Positions 1 to 15,000 of a DNA stretch of 64,000 bases are shown here, in pieces. Below the pieces are notes generated by a model. It was not told the origin of the DNA. It made no database searches and saw nothing but the letters and a program-made list of their open reading frames with translations. Position numbers and translations under genes: made by a program. Every line of letters starts with the position of its first letter. Position 1 is the first letter of the stretch. Where the stretch lies: the NCBI RefSeq assembly GCF_041146795.1, contig NC_135170.1:34592533-34656532 (forward strand), given 5' to 3'. The DNA is from Maylandia zebra (lineage: Eukaryota; Chordata; Actinopteri; Cichliformes; Cichlidae).

Positions 1-3000
1 AGAAGACGGGCGTGCTTCATTGTGCCAAAAGTAAAAGCACAAAGGTTATGAATACTTTTCATGAAGAATATCACAAGTAATCCCCAATTTTCAGATTCGT
101 ATTTTTAAGCTTGGACTCTACTTGAGCAGCTTTGCCACTTTAGCCCCACCCCCTTTAAGGCTGCACCTCCTATTAGCCAACTTTGTGATTGGCTGCCCCT
201 CAAAGAAATGTTCTGAGTGCCAGGTGGGCGGGGTTTCTGCACTCAAAGTGGAACAAACGGTTTTTGCAAAATAATGTTTAATGAAGGCGTAATTTCAGCA
301 AAATAGCTAAATATTTATTACACTACTACACTACTGTCCAAATTAATTTGAGTAAATAAATGAATACAGTTTCAATAATACAATATTAAACTGAGTATTT
401 ATGCCCTTTCATTTTTGTTACAAAGTCAATACCCATAAAAGAACTGAGACTAATACTTATCAATAGTCCCGATAAGATTCTACGGCAGCACCCGTTTCCA
501 AACAATAGGAACAAATTAGAAGTGAAGTTAAACCACAACAGAAATTTCCACGTGTTCACAAAAACAGGAGGCTGCTCCCAGGAAAATGCTTTGGAGCGCC
601 TCACTTCATGTCTCAAAGCAAAATGGGGCTTGCAGCAGAGAGGGGCCTTGTTGCTTAATGTTAATTAATTCTGTACAACTTCACAAGCACCTCCTATGAA
701 CTGGCTCTATGAAGTCCAGCGAGTAGAAGCTCCTGAGTATTTATGAGTCTGACCGGAATGAAATCACTAAAGTAAGAAGAGATTACCTGTACATACACTG
801 ACCTCTATGGTTGGAAACATTAGTCTCTATATTAATCATGGCTAAGGACAAGCAGAGTAGGTCTACTTCTAATATAATCTCGTTATTTCGAAATAAATCC
901 AAAAATAATCCTACCAGGCAACTTCCATCAGCGATATCGGCACAGCTGCTGCGTAGATGGCCAGGTCTCCATAAAGATAGACTATGATGCAGATGTAGAA
1001 CATATTGACGCCAACTGAAAGACAAAAACAAAGACATTAATATATTAATGAGTCAGGGATGCATTGTACTCAGTGCTGAGAAAAGCTACGGACGTTAGGC
1101 ATGACCAAATTCTGACAAATGGTTTGGTCAACCCAATCAAAGGACCTTATCTTGGTCTCGTCTTGTAGTCTCAGACAAATGCTCAGAATGAAATGAGGAT
1201 TAATTCAAATTTGATCCTTCAATCTGGGTCCAGAGCCTCACTACAAGACATCCGTCCAGGTCCAAGTTTGAGTCAGGGGGCAGTGGTTTAAACAGAGTGT
1301 CAAGACCTCCCCCCTACCCAACTTCTCCAGCTCTACCAGGAGACACTAAGGCAAGGGTGGGAAACTCCAGGCCTCAAAGACCGTTGTCCTGCAGGTTTAA
1401 GATCTCACCAAGAGTCACACCTGAATCAAATAATTAGTTCATTACCAGGCCTCTGCAGAACTTCAACACATGCTGAGGAGGTCATTTAGCCATTTAAATC
1501 AGCTGCATTGGATCAAGGGCATGTCTAAAAAGATCTCATCTCCTGGGTCTGCACCGGGGCCTCCCCCAGCAAGAACACCTCACCTAGGAAGAACCCAGCA
1601 GGCATCATGGTCAACTGACTCCTCGAAACTCTGAGCTGCTCCTAAAGGACCGAGCTCCTCACCCTCTCGCTAAGATGAGACATCCTTCAAAGGAAGCTCA
1701 GTTCCACCTCTTGTATCAGCATCTCATTCTTCCCCTAACCAAAGTGGATGGAGACTGACCTGTAAATCAACAACTCTGCTTTCATGGTCAGCTCTCCTTT
1801 CACAACAACAGACCAGTATGACATCCATGCACTGTGGAAACTACCTACAACTAAGGATACTCAAAACTGCCATAAATATACAGTCTACATGATGGGATAT
1901 TTATGTTTGAGGACAGGAGTCTTTTTCAGAGTTTCATATAGAAGGTAGTGCGTTGATGGACGGTTGGTTTCCAGGGTCGGTGAGGTGTTTAAGGACAACT
2001 TGGATCCAAACTGAGTGCAGATGGCAACTCCACCATCAGGGATTAACAGGCAGGCGGCAGACACGGGGACAGAGCCATCACAGCCTGGTGTGGGTCACTC
2101 CTGTGTGTACGTACCACTCCCCATTAAAGCTTATAATTTGGCAATTACGTTTGTGTGACGCAGACAATCTTTACAGATCACCGAAGCACAGCTGGTTTCT
2201 CCACGTGAATAAAAACAAAGTAACACGAGATCAATAAGTGACAAGGAGACGCATTTTTCATTTTTAGCGTCCGTCTCAACATTTCATCATGAAATATGAG
2301 CGACGGACCACGAGTGTGAAACTTTGCCATCTCTATTAAAATGTACTCTCATCTACACCTCTGCTCATTACATCCCTCCATCCCTTTTCTGGGACAGCGG
2401 CCTGCACGGCATAGGCACGTCTTACTGGTTCAATGAAATATATTAATAGCGTTAATTAAAAAAAACTAATCGGGGAATTTTCCTCATCAGCCTTTACTCT
2501 TTACAAGTTCTTTAACCATCTGTCCTCCTCTCGCCATGCAGCCAAGATCGAGAGCTTTCACCAGCAGACACATCAACACGGTGCCCCACACATCCATCAT
2601 CCTCTTGAATTCTTAGAAGGGGTTTCGACCGTCCAACCGGACCCCTCAGCTAATTCATTACTGCCAAGGAAATTAGAGCATACAGTCGATTAAAAAGAAA
2701 TAAAAGTTGACAGATTTACGGCTTTAAGGGCTACACTGCTTCTTTTATGGCTGAGGGTGCCCATCAAACAGTTAAATTAAGCAGTGACAGAAGTTGAAAA
2801 CACGAGGAAGTGGCAGCCTAATAAACAACCATTCATCTCGTTGTAATTAAAGCTGTCAGCTGACTCACAACAGTCAGAATGCAACATTAGAGTCTGGAGC
2901 CCTAAAAGAGTAATCCGAGTCTAATTTAGCCCAGACTCTATTAGAGTGTGCTGGTTATTATCATTATAAGAAAATGAAACAATTAATCATGTGGTCAATA

Positions 3001-6000
3001 CAGTGTCAAAATGGAACACACCCATTACATTTTAACAGCATATGTACTACATATGTCATGGTGAACGGCTCGTTCTGTTAAGAACAAAGACGCAGACCCA
3101 TGAAACATAAACAGGACTACAAAGGCCTGCACAAAGAACACCCTTACTGCAATTAAAAGGGGAGCAGCAGCCAGGTGCTGCTATCAAATGCACTTCATTA
3201 ATTAATCACCAGTAAATGTGAGAACCTCTATAAAAGCTGTAGTTTTGGCAGCCAAAGATCTGACCGTGCAAAAAACCCAAGAACTGCATCTCAGACTTCA
3301 CAGGCCTCAGTTAGCACGTTAAAGGTCAAAGTTCATGAAAGCACAATTAGAAAAGTCTGCACAAGTACGGCTTGTTTGAAAAAAACATGGCAGTACGGAC
3401 AAACCGCAAGACCTCTGGAACAATGTCCTTTAAAGAGATGAGACCGAATTGGAGACAACTGACGATAATGCACAGCACCACAATCAGAGGAAACCAAACA
3501 CAGAACATCAATAACAACACCTCATACAAAGGTGATGGTTAGAGCACCTTGCAGCCACTGAGTCGCCCATAAACTCTTCAAGTGTTAAAGCTTGGTCCAA
3601 ACTGGATCATAAAACAGGACAATGATCTCAAGCGCAAATCTACAGCAGAAAAGCTGAAAAAGAATAAAAGGTGCAGTCTTCCAAAATCCAGACCTCAACC
3701 TGAGCTCCACAAAGCTGCAAACCTCTATGACCTGAAGCAGCGCTGTAAAGAAGAAGGATGTGACAGACTGATGAAGTCATATAGAAAACTGTTACTTCAA
3801 ATCATTGCTGCTAAATGTGGTTCTGCATGCTGCTGGAATATGGTGTGAGCTTAGACGTTAACCTGCTTGCTTTGTCTGCACTGAGTCTGGCTTTCACACC
3901 AAGGTCACTGCGCCTTCATATTCTAATACTACAGAAAGTACAGGTGCAGGAATTAAATGGCAGATATTTCCACACAGTCCCAAGTTCAGAGTCTGCTGCA
4001 AACTAACGAAGCACTGTGGTCAGCACCTCGCATTACGATGGCCTAAAAATGTCCGGGTTCAGACTGGACAGCCATTAATAATTTGATCATGGATGAGACT
4101 TATCATTGAGAAACAGGTAGCAGGGTATTCTGCTGCTGCAGTCGGTAAATGATAGAAAGGCGAGCGCTCCACATGACCACGGGCGTGCAGGCCTTCGCTG
4201 CACCGCAACTAATTTTTCCCAATTACTCCGAGCCGCAGGCACGCGGGCTACAAAATGGGCCTTCGTGTAGGAGCTGAGGACTCCGTGTAGCTGTGAAACA
4301 CCGCCGCCATCCATCAGCACATTTCCTCTGACTGACAGCAGACATGAAAACCTGCCCGGGAGGAACTGAGAGAACAGCACAAAGACCACATTTAGTTAAG
4401 ACTACAAGGAGACTTTGGAGGGATTTAATACCATTTAAGTCCTAAAAGGAATGGGATAATATTTTATTCGTACTCTAGTACTAAGCCACCTGTGGCCTGC
4501 TCTTTAAGGTGAAGCAGTTTGGTTTTGTGATGCCTGAAAATGAGCTGTCATCTTATGGAAAACCTCTGAAATAAAAGGAAGAAAGAGAATATTAACTTTT
4601 ATTCGGACCTCAGTAGTCGCCTTCTCCTCAGATTCCAGTTCTATCAAAGGGAAATTCTGATGAACACAAACTACAAACAGTCGCTAATCAAACCGATTGA
4701 CGGCTTGACATATTTATCATGTAGAAAAACTGAGACATGCTGCTGAAATTGCATTTTTGTATCTTATATTAGTATACTTCAGGGATGAATGTGTAGTTAC
4801 CCGTCTTTACACTCACAGAAAGAGGAGTTTCACTCGTCCAGCTGTATGTGGCCATCGATGTGAAATGAGTTTGACATCCCAGCGCTAAACAATCACTAAT
4901 CTCTCAGATTAACATCTGGAGAATATCTCCCTTCTAAGTCGGAGCAGAAGTTAGTCAGTTGCTGTGTCATTCTCGTGTAACCAGCGACACAATAACAAAA
5001 ACAGTAACTGCGATAATGAGTCCGTGTACATCAATGGATCCTAAATGCTTAAATGCATTTTAAATGGCACAAAATACAAAAGAAATGCTCTCACTAACAA
5101 CATGCACATTGATTATTATGTTTTGCAATAAAGTAAAACGTGATGCAAAAAAAGTTTTACTTATAAATTTTTTTGTCCAAACACAAAGAGACAAAATTCC
5201 TGAGAAGCTTCATTGTTTGGTCATTTCACCTGCATCAACACAACGCCAGAAACGCTGACTCTCACCTCAAGGTGGTTTTCTAAATGATTGCCTACTAGGA
5301 TATTCTGCAGTAACAGAAGTCGTAAAGTCCAGGAATTACATTAAACACTTGGCTTTCCATCAATCTGATTCCACGAGTCAGTCTTTCGCTCTTGCACCGA
5401 TGGACGGTAGTTTGTCCGTTTCACAGATTGCAACAGCAGCGAGAGGGCTGGACAGCATCAGATCACGGGAGGAGACAGCTGAATGACAATGAAGACAACA
5501 AGACAGGAAGTGCTGGCACTAGCTAGTTAGCAAAATAAAAGTATTGCCTACTTGTGAATCTGCGTGGAAGGGGACTGCTTTATCACATGGATGAAAGCAC
5601 TGCAAGTTACAAAGACAAAAGCATTCAGTAGTACAAGGGGGGATACAACAGAAGTAAAGTCTTCAAGGAGGAGACTGAACTTGTGATCACAACAAAACTT
5701 TGAAATTAAATTATCCTAAAACTGCTACAGGAAACAGGTGTTTGTGACTTATAGAAAAAGATCAGGAGCCATGCTGGAGCAAACGTGTCCCTTCATCTTC
5801 CCAGTGGCTCGGGCCCTGCTGGTTTTCATTTTGCCAGAGCTCTGCATGCACAAGTATGACATTTAAGTAAAAGTCACTCAAGTATTAAAAATGGATGTGC
5901 CCATGTTTGGCTCTCATTAAAGACAGAGGTCTGTGTTACGACAGATAAATCAGTATTCATGTCCACGGCCCTCCATATGTCAGGGGAAGGACGGCTTGCG

Positions 6001-9000
6001 TTGAAGAAACAAGCGTTCTGTTTGCAGAGCCATGGACAAACGGCAAATCATATCAAAAGTATGAAACGCCGGGACGAGACGCTGATGCGAGGATGGCACT
6101 CCCGCTTGCCTCCCTCTTTCTCTGCCTTTGTGACTTTAGCCAAAGTCGTCTCCTAATCAACTTTCAAATCGTCAATGTGAAGGTTATAGTAGCACCTTTC
6201 CACAGAGGTGCAGATAAACCTGCCTCCATCAACATTCCTGTCAGTGGCTGCAGGTCAGGCTGATACGATATCCATGGCCTTATTCCAAGCCTGCTTTACC
6301 GCTGCTGCCACCGTCACGTCAATTTCAGCCCAGGAGGAAGTCGAATGCCCTCTAAGAGTGCCTATTCAACAGCAGGAGAGATGCTTTTTAATTGCCTGCT
6401 ACGGCGCGGGACAGGAAGACAGTGTGCAATCACGCCTGCAGGTCTTTGAAGAATTGAGGGCGGTGATAAAACTGTTTTAAAGTCCTGTAACTTTAGCACA
6501 GCGTGAAGGCGTTTGTTTGCACCCATTCTTGTTAATAACGCATGAAGAGTGCTGAATGCGCCTGTCAGTAAAGACTGCAGTCTGCCCTCAGCTCATTTTG
6601 TTTTACTCGGCTTTCCAAGAAAAGACAACTGCCGGCTGTCACATGTCAACATCTGTCTCCTCACGCCCATAATCCCTCACAACTTAGGGTTGGGGGTTTT
6701 TGGACTTGGTTTGGATTAAGTTGTCGCCTCTACAAAGAAACAAAACTGCTCAGCCCACACATTTCCATACAGACTATAAATAGTCCCTGATAGACTGGCT
6801 GGGATTATGTTTCATTTACATTTTTAATTTTAGAAAACAACCCTCTAAATTCTGTATAAACACCGACTGACATACAGAACCAAAAAATAAAGACATATCT
6901 CAATTTTTCCCTCATTATCAGATTATCTGCTGATTATTTTCATCTATTATGGCCCAAAAAAATCAACTCAAATTTAATTTATAATCATATAAAATGACAA
7001 GAGACAAACACACTGTTCAGCACACCATGTGTGTACCTCAGTGACGAGTGTTTCCTAACAGTTATATCAGTCCTCAGGTGTTTGCATGAATTAGAATTAG
7101 AAAGCCTTGACCTGCAACCAGGGTGTGATCAGTGTGTACGTATGTCTACGATCAAAGTGCTGTATGTGTTTGTTTGAATGAGATTTTGACTTTTAAGCTG
7201 GGTTTAGACTCCATTACATTGAGTTCATGTTTCATTTCCCACAACAGTTTTCTCCCTTCTGTTATGCTGACTGGTTAGAGCAAAGAGACGTCTGCTATCG
7301 GAGTCAGGGGTTAAGTTTTTGTTTTTTCTACCACTCAGTCCAGCCTGCTGTGTCTAGTTTACTTTTTTCAGGAAACTGGGAATGCGCATTTGTGTCTTCA
7401 CGTATTGATTATTGTAACTAGGGCTGGGTATCGTCACTGATTTCTAGAATCGATTCGATTCACAAGGTCCCGAATCGATCGGTTTTATTACAGACACAGC
7501 GTTTTGAATTTTGCATAATTTTAAAAAATTAGGTTTTCTTTTCGGAAATAAGTAAAAGGAAAAAACAGCGGAGGGAGGGAGGGGGAGAGAGAGAGAGAGC
7601 TGTGCATGAAGTGTGATTTTATCGTGGTGGAAGTTCGGTCAATAATGTTTGGAGAGAGTTAAAACTAACAGCTTTAGAATCGGCGCAAAAAGGGCGTGAA
7701 CACAAAGCTCGACCCGCCGACGCATCAGAATCAGCGAGCTGTCGGCTTTCAGCCCCGACCGTGTCCGTGCCGTTGGGTGAGAAAGGCGACATCTCACTGA
7801 TTGTGATGCGTCGGCGGGTCGAGCTTTGTGTTTACGTCTTTGTGAAGAATCTGTGTTCCTGTTTGGTGGTTTTCGAAATTTTGTGAGGTTTAACCTGAGA
7901 TTCTGGCGTTTCTGGCAAAATAAATTTATATTAAAAAATCGATTCAGGATTTTAATGAATCGATATCACGTTATCCAAGCCAGAATCGATTTTAATCGAT
8001 AAATCGATTATCAAAACCCACCCCTTGTAACGCTTTAAAATCAGGGGTGGGCAATTCCAGGCCCCGAGGGCCGGTGTCCTGCAGGTTTTAGATCTCACCC
8101 TGGGTCAACACACCTGAATCACATGATTAGTTCATTACCAGGCCTCTGGAGAACTGCAGGAGCTAATTTAGCCATTTAAATCAACTGTGTTGGTTCAAGG
8201 ACACATCTAAAACCTGCAGGGACACCGGCCCTCAAGGCCTGGAGTTGCCCACCCCTGCTTTAAATGGACTGGCACCTTCATACCTCTCCGACCTCTTACA
8301 CCTTTATGTTCCATGCCGTGCTCTACGATCTCAGGACTCTGGCCAGAGCCAGAAAAAAGACAGCTGGAGAGCTTTTTCTTTTCGTGTCCCGTTCTTGTGG
8401 AACAACCTCCCTCAAGATATTAGGCAGGCATGCTCTGTGGAGGTTTTTAAAACTAAGGTGAAGACACATTTCGTAATTCTTTGCCTTTTAGTTTTTAAAT
8501 TCTTACTGTTTTTGACTTGTATTGTGTTTTACTTGTACTGCTATTTATCCCTTTTATTTATTCATCTTTTTAGTTTCAGATAGCTGTATAGCACTTTGTT
8601 TGAAAGTGCTTTATAAATAGTTATTACTACAACTCAACGCAGCAGCGCAGTGTCCCTGCAGCTGCAAAGAGCCAAACATTCAGAAGGTTTTATATTTATG
8701 ATACCGATTTGGTGATTTAAGAATACGATATTATTATAGAATGTAATATTTCAGACACATTAAAGTTAAAGACATTTCTCCAACTTTTGTTGTGTGCAGA
8801 TTTTTATTTGGTTTTTGTCCGTGGGGAAGTTGCAGGTTGCCTTTTGGTGGCCTAACGATGCAACACTCACAGCTCAGTTTAGTTTAAACTTTCATCTATC
8901 AGCTGTTATAAATGCAGACATCAACAGATTAGCAAACAGGGAATATTGGCTGATAAATAAAGCCTGCGCTGCACTTTTTCAGTGAACCCCACCTGACTCC

Positions 9001-12000
9001 ATTAGCATCAGTTTTTCAGTGTGTTAAATGTAAAGTTTTACCTTCATTCTGAAAAATTATCTGAACCACACGCTGGGTTGGAGTTTGGATTTTTTATATT
9101 TGTATATTTTTCCAGCACCTTTGAGTGACTTCATGAGTGAACATGAGATTCTAATGAAAAACATATTTCTATATGCACACTGTTAAAAACAAAGTGCAAC
9201 CAAATTAACGTTTAAACATCGAGGCCCACTCCACAAATGTCACAATCCAACTATATTTTTCTATAAGCAAATTTGAGCATGAGTATAACAGGACATATCA
9301 TCCGTTCAATAAAACGCACCAATTTAATGTCTTTGATGTGGAGGAACAGAAGCAAGCGTCAGTACTCTGGATGTTTAAAGCTGATAATTCATTGGAGAAA
9401 CTGGAGGAGTCGATGCTTTTTTCAGGTTTGTTGCTTTGTTGTCTGTTAGTCTTGTGATGGACAAGCTATCAGCCAATGTGCACACCTTGGATGTGTGCTT
9501 GGACGCTTTCTCATGTCTTTGTGACCCAGAGGAGTCGCTCCCTACTGGCCATTAAACAGAATGCAGGGTTAAAGCCCTTTAAGATGTCTACAAGAAACAA
9601 TGTTTGAATTTTTATTGACCCAAATATTAAAAAGTCAGTGCCTGCTTATTAAAACTGCATGACTGCAACAGATGAGAAGTGGATGAAGTGGACAGGAAGG
9701 TGGTGAGCAGGTAGAAGCTGAGCGGGTCGGCGTAATCGGGACAGAGAAAAGGGCTCCGTCTCTTTCCTCGACCAGCACGTGTTGGGCTAATTCGTTTCTG
9801 ATTAGAGTGACTGGGCTGCTTCTCACCACATGAGGGAGAGAGACGAGGAGAGAAAACTCATTTCCTTATTACCAGTCGATAGCTGCCCGTGTTTCACCTG
9901 CATGGAGTCGTTTCGTGGTGGGAAAAGTCGTCAGCCAGCCTCGGTTTTTTTTTTCTTCTTTTAAGCACATTAACCAAGCAGAACAGGCGAGTGAGTGACG
10001 AGCAGACTGTACGGAGCGCACTGCAGCTTTAACAGCATGAGCTGCATGACAGCATGCATGAGTGCGTTCACACGTGTGGGTGTGAACATGAGCCGAGCGG
10101 ATGTGTTACACTGAGCGTGTGCCAAGTGCTCCACCTGCTGCCGAAACGCTGAAGGACCGAGCGTGTCAGCGCAACGATGTTGTCGGAGCTTCGACCTTTT
10201 GCTGTTCCTTTACTCCTGCAACAACAGGGATGCTGCAGACTGTGGAGGCACCCGCGCCGAGTGAAGAAGAGCTGGCTGGATTAATGCAAGCGGACAAGAG
10301 GAGCAAGGAGACGAGGAGACGAGAGCTCCGATATGAGCCTCGAGGCTTTGTCTGTCTCCGGTTGAAGGTGATTCTGCCTTTAATTCAACAGCAAAACTTC
10401 ACAGAGAACTCATTAGCCCCCAAATCATTCAGGAATTTGCCACAAGTGCAGGTTACCCTCACTCACCTACTCACCCACCCACAAGCAAGGCAGAGAGATT
10501 AACAACCTTGATAGGGTCTCAAACAGGTAATTAAAACCAGAGGCAGTTTTTCCATTTATAATTACATCCAATTAAACTGCCAGCAGTCTTCCTTTTGTAA
10601 ATGTGAGCACCGGACATTAAAAAAAATATCTCTCCCAAATTATCCCACACAACCCTCACTACTCCTCCATATAAATGTTACGCGTGGCTAATGATGGCGA
10701 CGTCGAAAGTTAATTGAATAATGGCTGAATAATGGGCAGAGAGAGGAGGTGAAGAAGGAGCTGGAGGCGAGAAGATTATTACCTTTGTTGAAGAACATGG
10801 AGGCCATCTGACCCATCTCAACCCGCTCCATGATGTCAAAATGATCGGCCTGCCCTGATCTCTCTGTGAAGACAGGAAGCAGACGACGGGAGTAAAGACA
10901 CCTCGTGCAAGGAGTCAGATAAGCCCAGACTGAGATATCTATCTATCAAAAAAAAGTGTCTTTATACTTGCTACAAATTTACTACATTTATTTAAAGAAT
11001 TCACATTAAAGCATTTTAACAAATGTAACTTTTTCTCAGGAAATGCCAGAAATGATGATAATTATACTCAGAGGCTGTTCCACCTTGTTTCATTTGCCAA
11101 ATTGTGAAAATCTGAAAAATATTTAACATAAAATCGCATAAAACTGACAATTTTTGTTTGATAAATGACAAAGTCTAAAATTCATGTCGTTAGCCAGTCA
11201 TTGGAGCACTTGCTGTGTCTCTAATGTTTGATGTGAATATTAACTTGTCTGTAGCTGCACTGCTGTCATGTGACTTGCTGATTGGATAACTACATGAGTA
11301 AGAGGAGCCTGAGCCGGCACACCTCGACTTCAGAGCCTGGATCCGGAGCACGATGAATTTGTGATATATTAAGTCTATACATGTCTCACAGTTCTTCATT
11401 TCTGAATTTTACGTGCATTTGTGAACACTTCCTGCAAAATGAGCAATTTTGGAAAATTGCTTAAAGGTAAACTGTGCTAAGCAAGCCATGCACATACATC
11501 TGTAACATGTAATAAAGCCCTCGGCGAGCGTATTTGTAGAGGTGAAACCTTACAATGAGAGAGAAACCTGAACTAAGTGCGTGGTCTTGATGTAAGACTA
11601 CATCTTCTTTCCTATTTTTCTAAAGAGAGCGACACTCACGAACAGACAAGATGGGCCTCGTCTCCGGCTCCGATCGACCCCGGCACGTGACCTCGTCGTC
11701 GTCTGAATACTCGGACGTGGAGTCGCTGTTCTCGACCTGCTGAGGACGACAGGAGGAAAGCGTGACTTCCTGTTTTCCTCATTTCTAAACACAAACAATC
11801 AGCAAACAGCTGCAGCAGAGGAAGGTAACATCTGGAAACTACAAGCAGCAGCTGGGAAACCCCGTGGAGGACGGAGGCAATCGCGTGCCCACAGAGTCTC
11901 TGCAGATTAGCGTCAATTAGGTGTCAATGATGAGGTGAGTGACATAGGGACAAAGATCGGACGAGGAGTGACAAACAGCAGCTACATGGCCCGCCTTACA

Positions 12001-15000
12001 GCGCCAATCACAACTTAACTAAGAGTTCAACAAACACCAGACTGCAGGATGTGAACCCGCCTTTTAAAAGATGGTAAATTAGTTTCTTGGACTCCAACCT
12101 TGATTTTAGCCTCACCTCACAGGTTTTAGGCTGTTTTCACACCGACACACTTTGTTTGCTCAGGTTCAAATCAGGGATTTTTGTAAAGTCGTTTTTCCTG
12201 TGGTTTAATTTGTTTTCATACAAAAAAAATAAAAATCTCCAAGTAAGCCAAAATCTTCGGTACAAACCATCTGAGAACATTTAACGTGGCTATTGGTCAG
12301 ATGTGTCAGAGGCAACAAGAGTAAATACAGGAAGGAGGACAGAAACCACCTCTTCTACCACAGTCTGCACCCCAGTGTAATAACCGTGTTCACAGATTAT
12401 AGCATCACTCGGACCACCTGACCCTCCTCCTGATGGCTCCCAGATCTTAAAATTAAAACAAAAGGAGGGTCACATGTTTTTCAGTAACCACCTCAAAGCT
12501 TTTAAACATCCCACTGCTTCATAGCAAACAACGACCTATTCACTCAAACTGCAATTCAGATAAATTAAAGACAACCACAAACATAAAATGTACATAAAAC
12601 AAAAGCAGACTGGATAAAAGGCATCCGTGTAATGGATAAAAACAGGTGCAGTCACAGTGCTAACTGTGCTGATTTAAAACGATTAAACGGGATCCGTTTC
12701 TCTAACTTGAACAGCTTCTGCAGATTGTGTAGAAAAGAATCTGTTTCAATATTAACCTGATGATTTTCAATAGTCAGGCCAAACATTTATTATCCTTCCT
12801 GAAACTCTGAACACTATGACATGTTAATTCAGTTACAGTCCTCCTAAAACACCAGCAGAGGGCAGTCATGGCTCCCTCCAGGCAGGCCTGTACGCCTCCC
12901 ATACTAAACCAGATCACTCCTGCTGGGAGGGCTCCTCTTTAATACCTCAGGTAATGAAAAGTAATTGATTGATAACAGCTGGTGGTGTCTGACAGTTTTC
13001 TTTGCCTTGAAAATGAATCCCTTTGAATTCTTAAATGTTCAGACAAAAAAATAAATGTAAAAGAAACCCTTTTGAGAGTTTCACAATTTAGCCTCCAGTG
13101 CACTGCCAGACTGCCAGAATCATTTTAAGCTTTGGTATTTAATGGCAGTTGGCGGGAGCACAGGTAGATTCAAGCAACAACATTTTTGTGTGTAGCACCA
13201 CAAAAGAGCCGTGTCCTCAAAAACTGTACTTCAAACTCAGTCCTCCTCAAATACATAAAACACTTTAACCCACAAAGTCACAGTGACGACAGGTGCTGCG
13301 TACGCTTCGTCATATTTCCTCGTCTTAGCTTTCGGGAGACGTTCGTTTGTCCCGTTATCGCTGTCTCTCTCTGCCTTTCCTTTCGTCACTGTTAAATATT
13401 TTTTGGAGAGTTTGTTTACTGCACTTTATCTCCTGCTCTGTGCTGTGTGTGTGCACGTGCTCAGTGCAAAAAACCCTGCCACCTACTGTAGCGGATGTGC
13501 AATCACACTCTATTCTAGTACAGCAAAGAAAGCATGCTCCCCGGGGTCACACGCTCCCCCTCTGGCATCGCACCCCACTGTTTGAGAAAGGCTGCAATAA
13601 GGGATCTGTGCTGACTTAAAGCTGGGAACGTATGGACTTTACACCTGCTGTTATCATTAACCCTCAAAAACATATAATATAAAGAGGTTAAACATATCAC
13701 AGCTTATATCCATCCACCAATTATTTTTAGTGAAATCATTTAACAATATGTTAACTGGCACTCATTCTCTCTCCTTCCAAACTGGCTGACAAAGGTCAAA
13801 CGTATGTCCTGTGTTCAGTGTTAGAGTTTAAATACAGTGCACAAGACAGCTGAAGGATGGAAGCAAGAGTGAAAGGAGAGGTTTACAAGACAGTAGTGCG
13901 ACCGGCTGTGATGTATGGTGTGGAGATGGTGGCACTGGGAGGAAGACGGGACACCGAGCTGAAGATGTTCACGTTCATTGGACTCAGCAGGATGGACAGG
14001 ATTAGAAATGAGTCCATCAGAGGGACAGCTCAGAGTCAGAGAGGCTGAGAAGGTTTGGACATGTGCAGAGGAGGAGGGTGGACATACTGGACGAAGGATG
14101 CTGAGGATGGAGCTGCCAGGCAGGAGGAGAAGAGGAAGACCACAGAGAAGATTCATGGATGCAGTAAAGGAGAAGATGCAGAGGGTTGGTGTGACAGAGG
14201 AGGATGTGCGACCCCTGAGGGACTGAAAAATGAAGCTGATGCTAAAGTACAGTTTATATAAGCTTTCTGGAGTGTTTTTGAAGACAAAGATCTCCCTTGC
14301 TGAGTGCTCGGGTGGATGAACTTCATCAGTATTTAATTAGCGTGTTGCTTGGCACTAATTAGCAGGTGTCTGTTTGTGTCGGACATCCATAAGAACTGTT
14401 AGAGCGCCACCTCTCATTCAGATACGGTAACTTTCAAAAAACCAACATGGTGGCGTCCAAATCAGTAGCGCTGAGTCAGTGGGTGACACTTACATATGTG
14501 ATGTCAAATCATGACAAACATGCACCGGTGCAAACTAAAGAGCAGGTAATGGTGACTGACTGCTCTCTGGTTTTTGCTAAATAAACTCATTTTGAACCTG
14601 ATGGGGTTTTTTGTGTTTTTGTTTTAAAAAGCGTATATTGTTGTTAAGAGGCTTCACTCATGCAGAGGGAAATAAAGTGTTGAGCAGCTCTCCCGTTTCC
14701 ATTAGATGGAGGGAAAATGCTGAGCAGCACAGCAGCCATGAATCACGGCTGAGTGTTTGAGGCTCAGTTCGAGCCGAGCTATTGTCCTCGGGCTCATAAC
14801 TCCTCGACTGGAAACCCACAGGCATTAAGCAAGATGACTTCTGTACCCAGGGAGAAACAAAAAAGCAAAGGCCGAGCCATTTGGAGTACACCAAGATTTT
14901 TTTTCTAAGGCAAAGTAAAAATGATTTAAGACTCTGTTGTTTCCTCTGGTAATCAGTATCGTTCTACACCGACGGCTTCATCCAAATTGGGTTTCTTATA

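Noticed and set aside
10101..10502. 133-codon ORF on the + strand
   Set aside because: No family resemblance, no splice context, lies in a tmem104 intron; length is compatible with chance.
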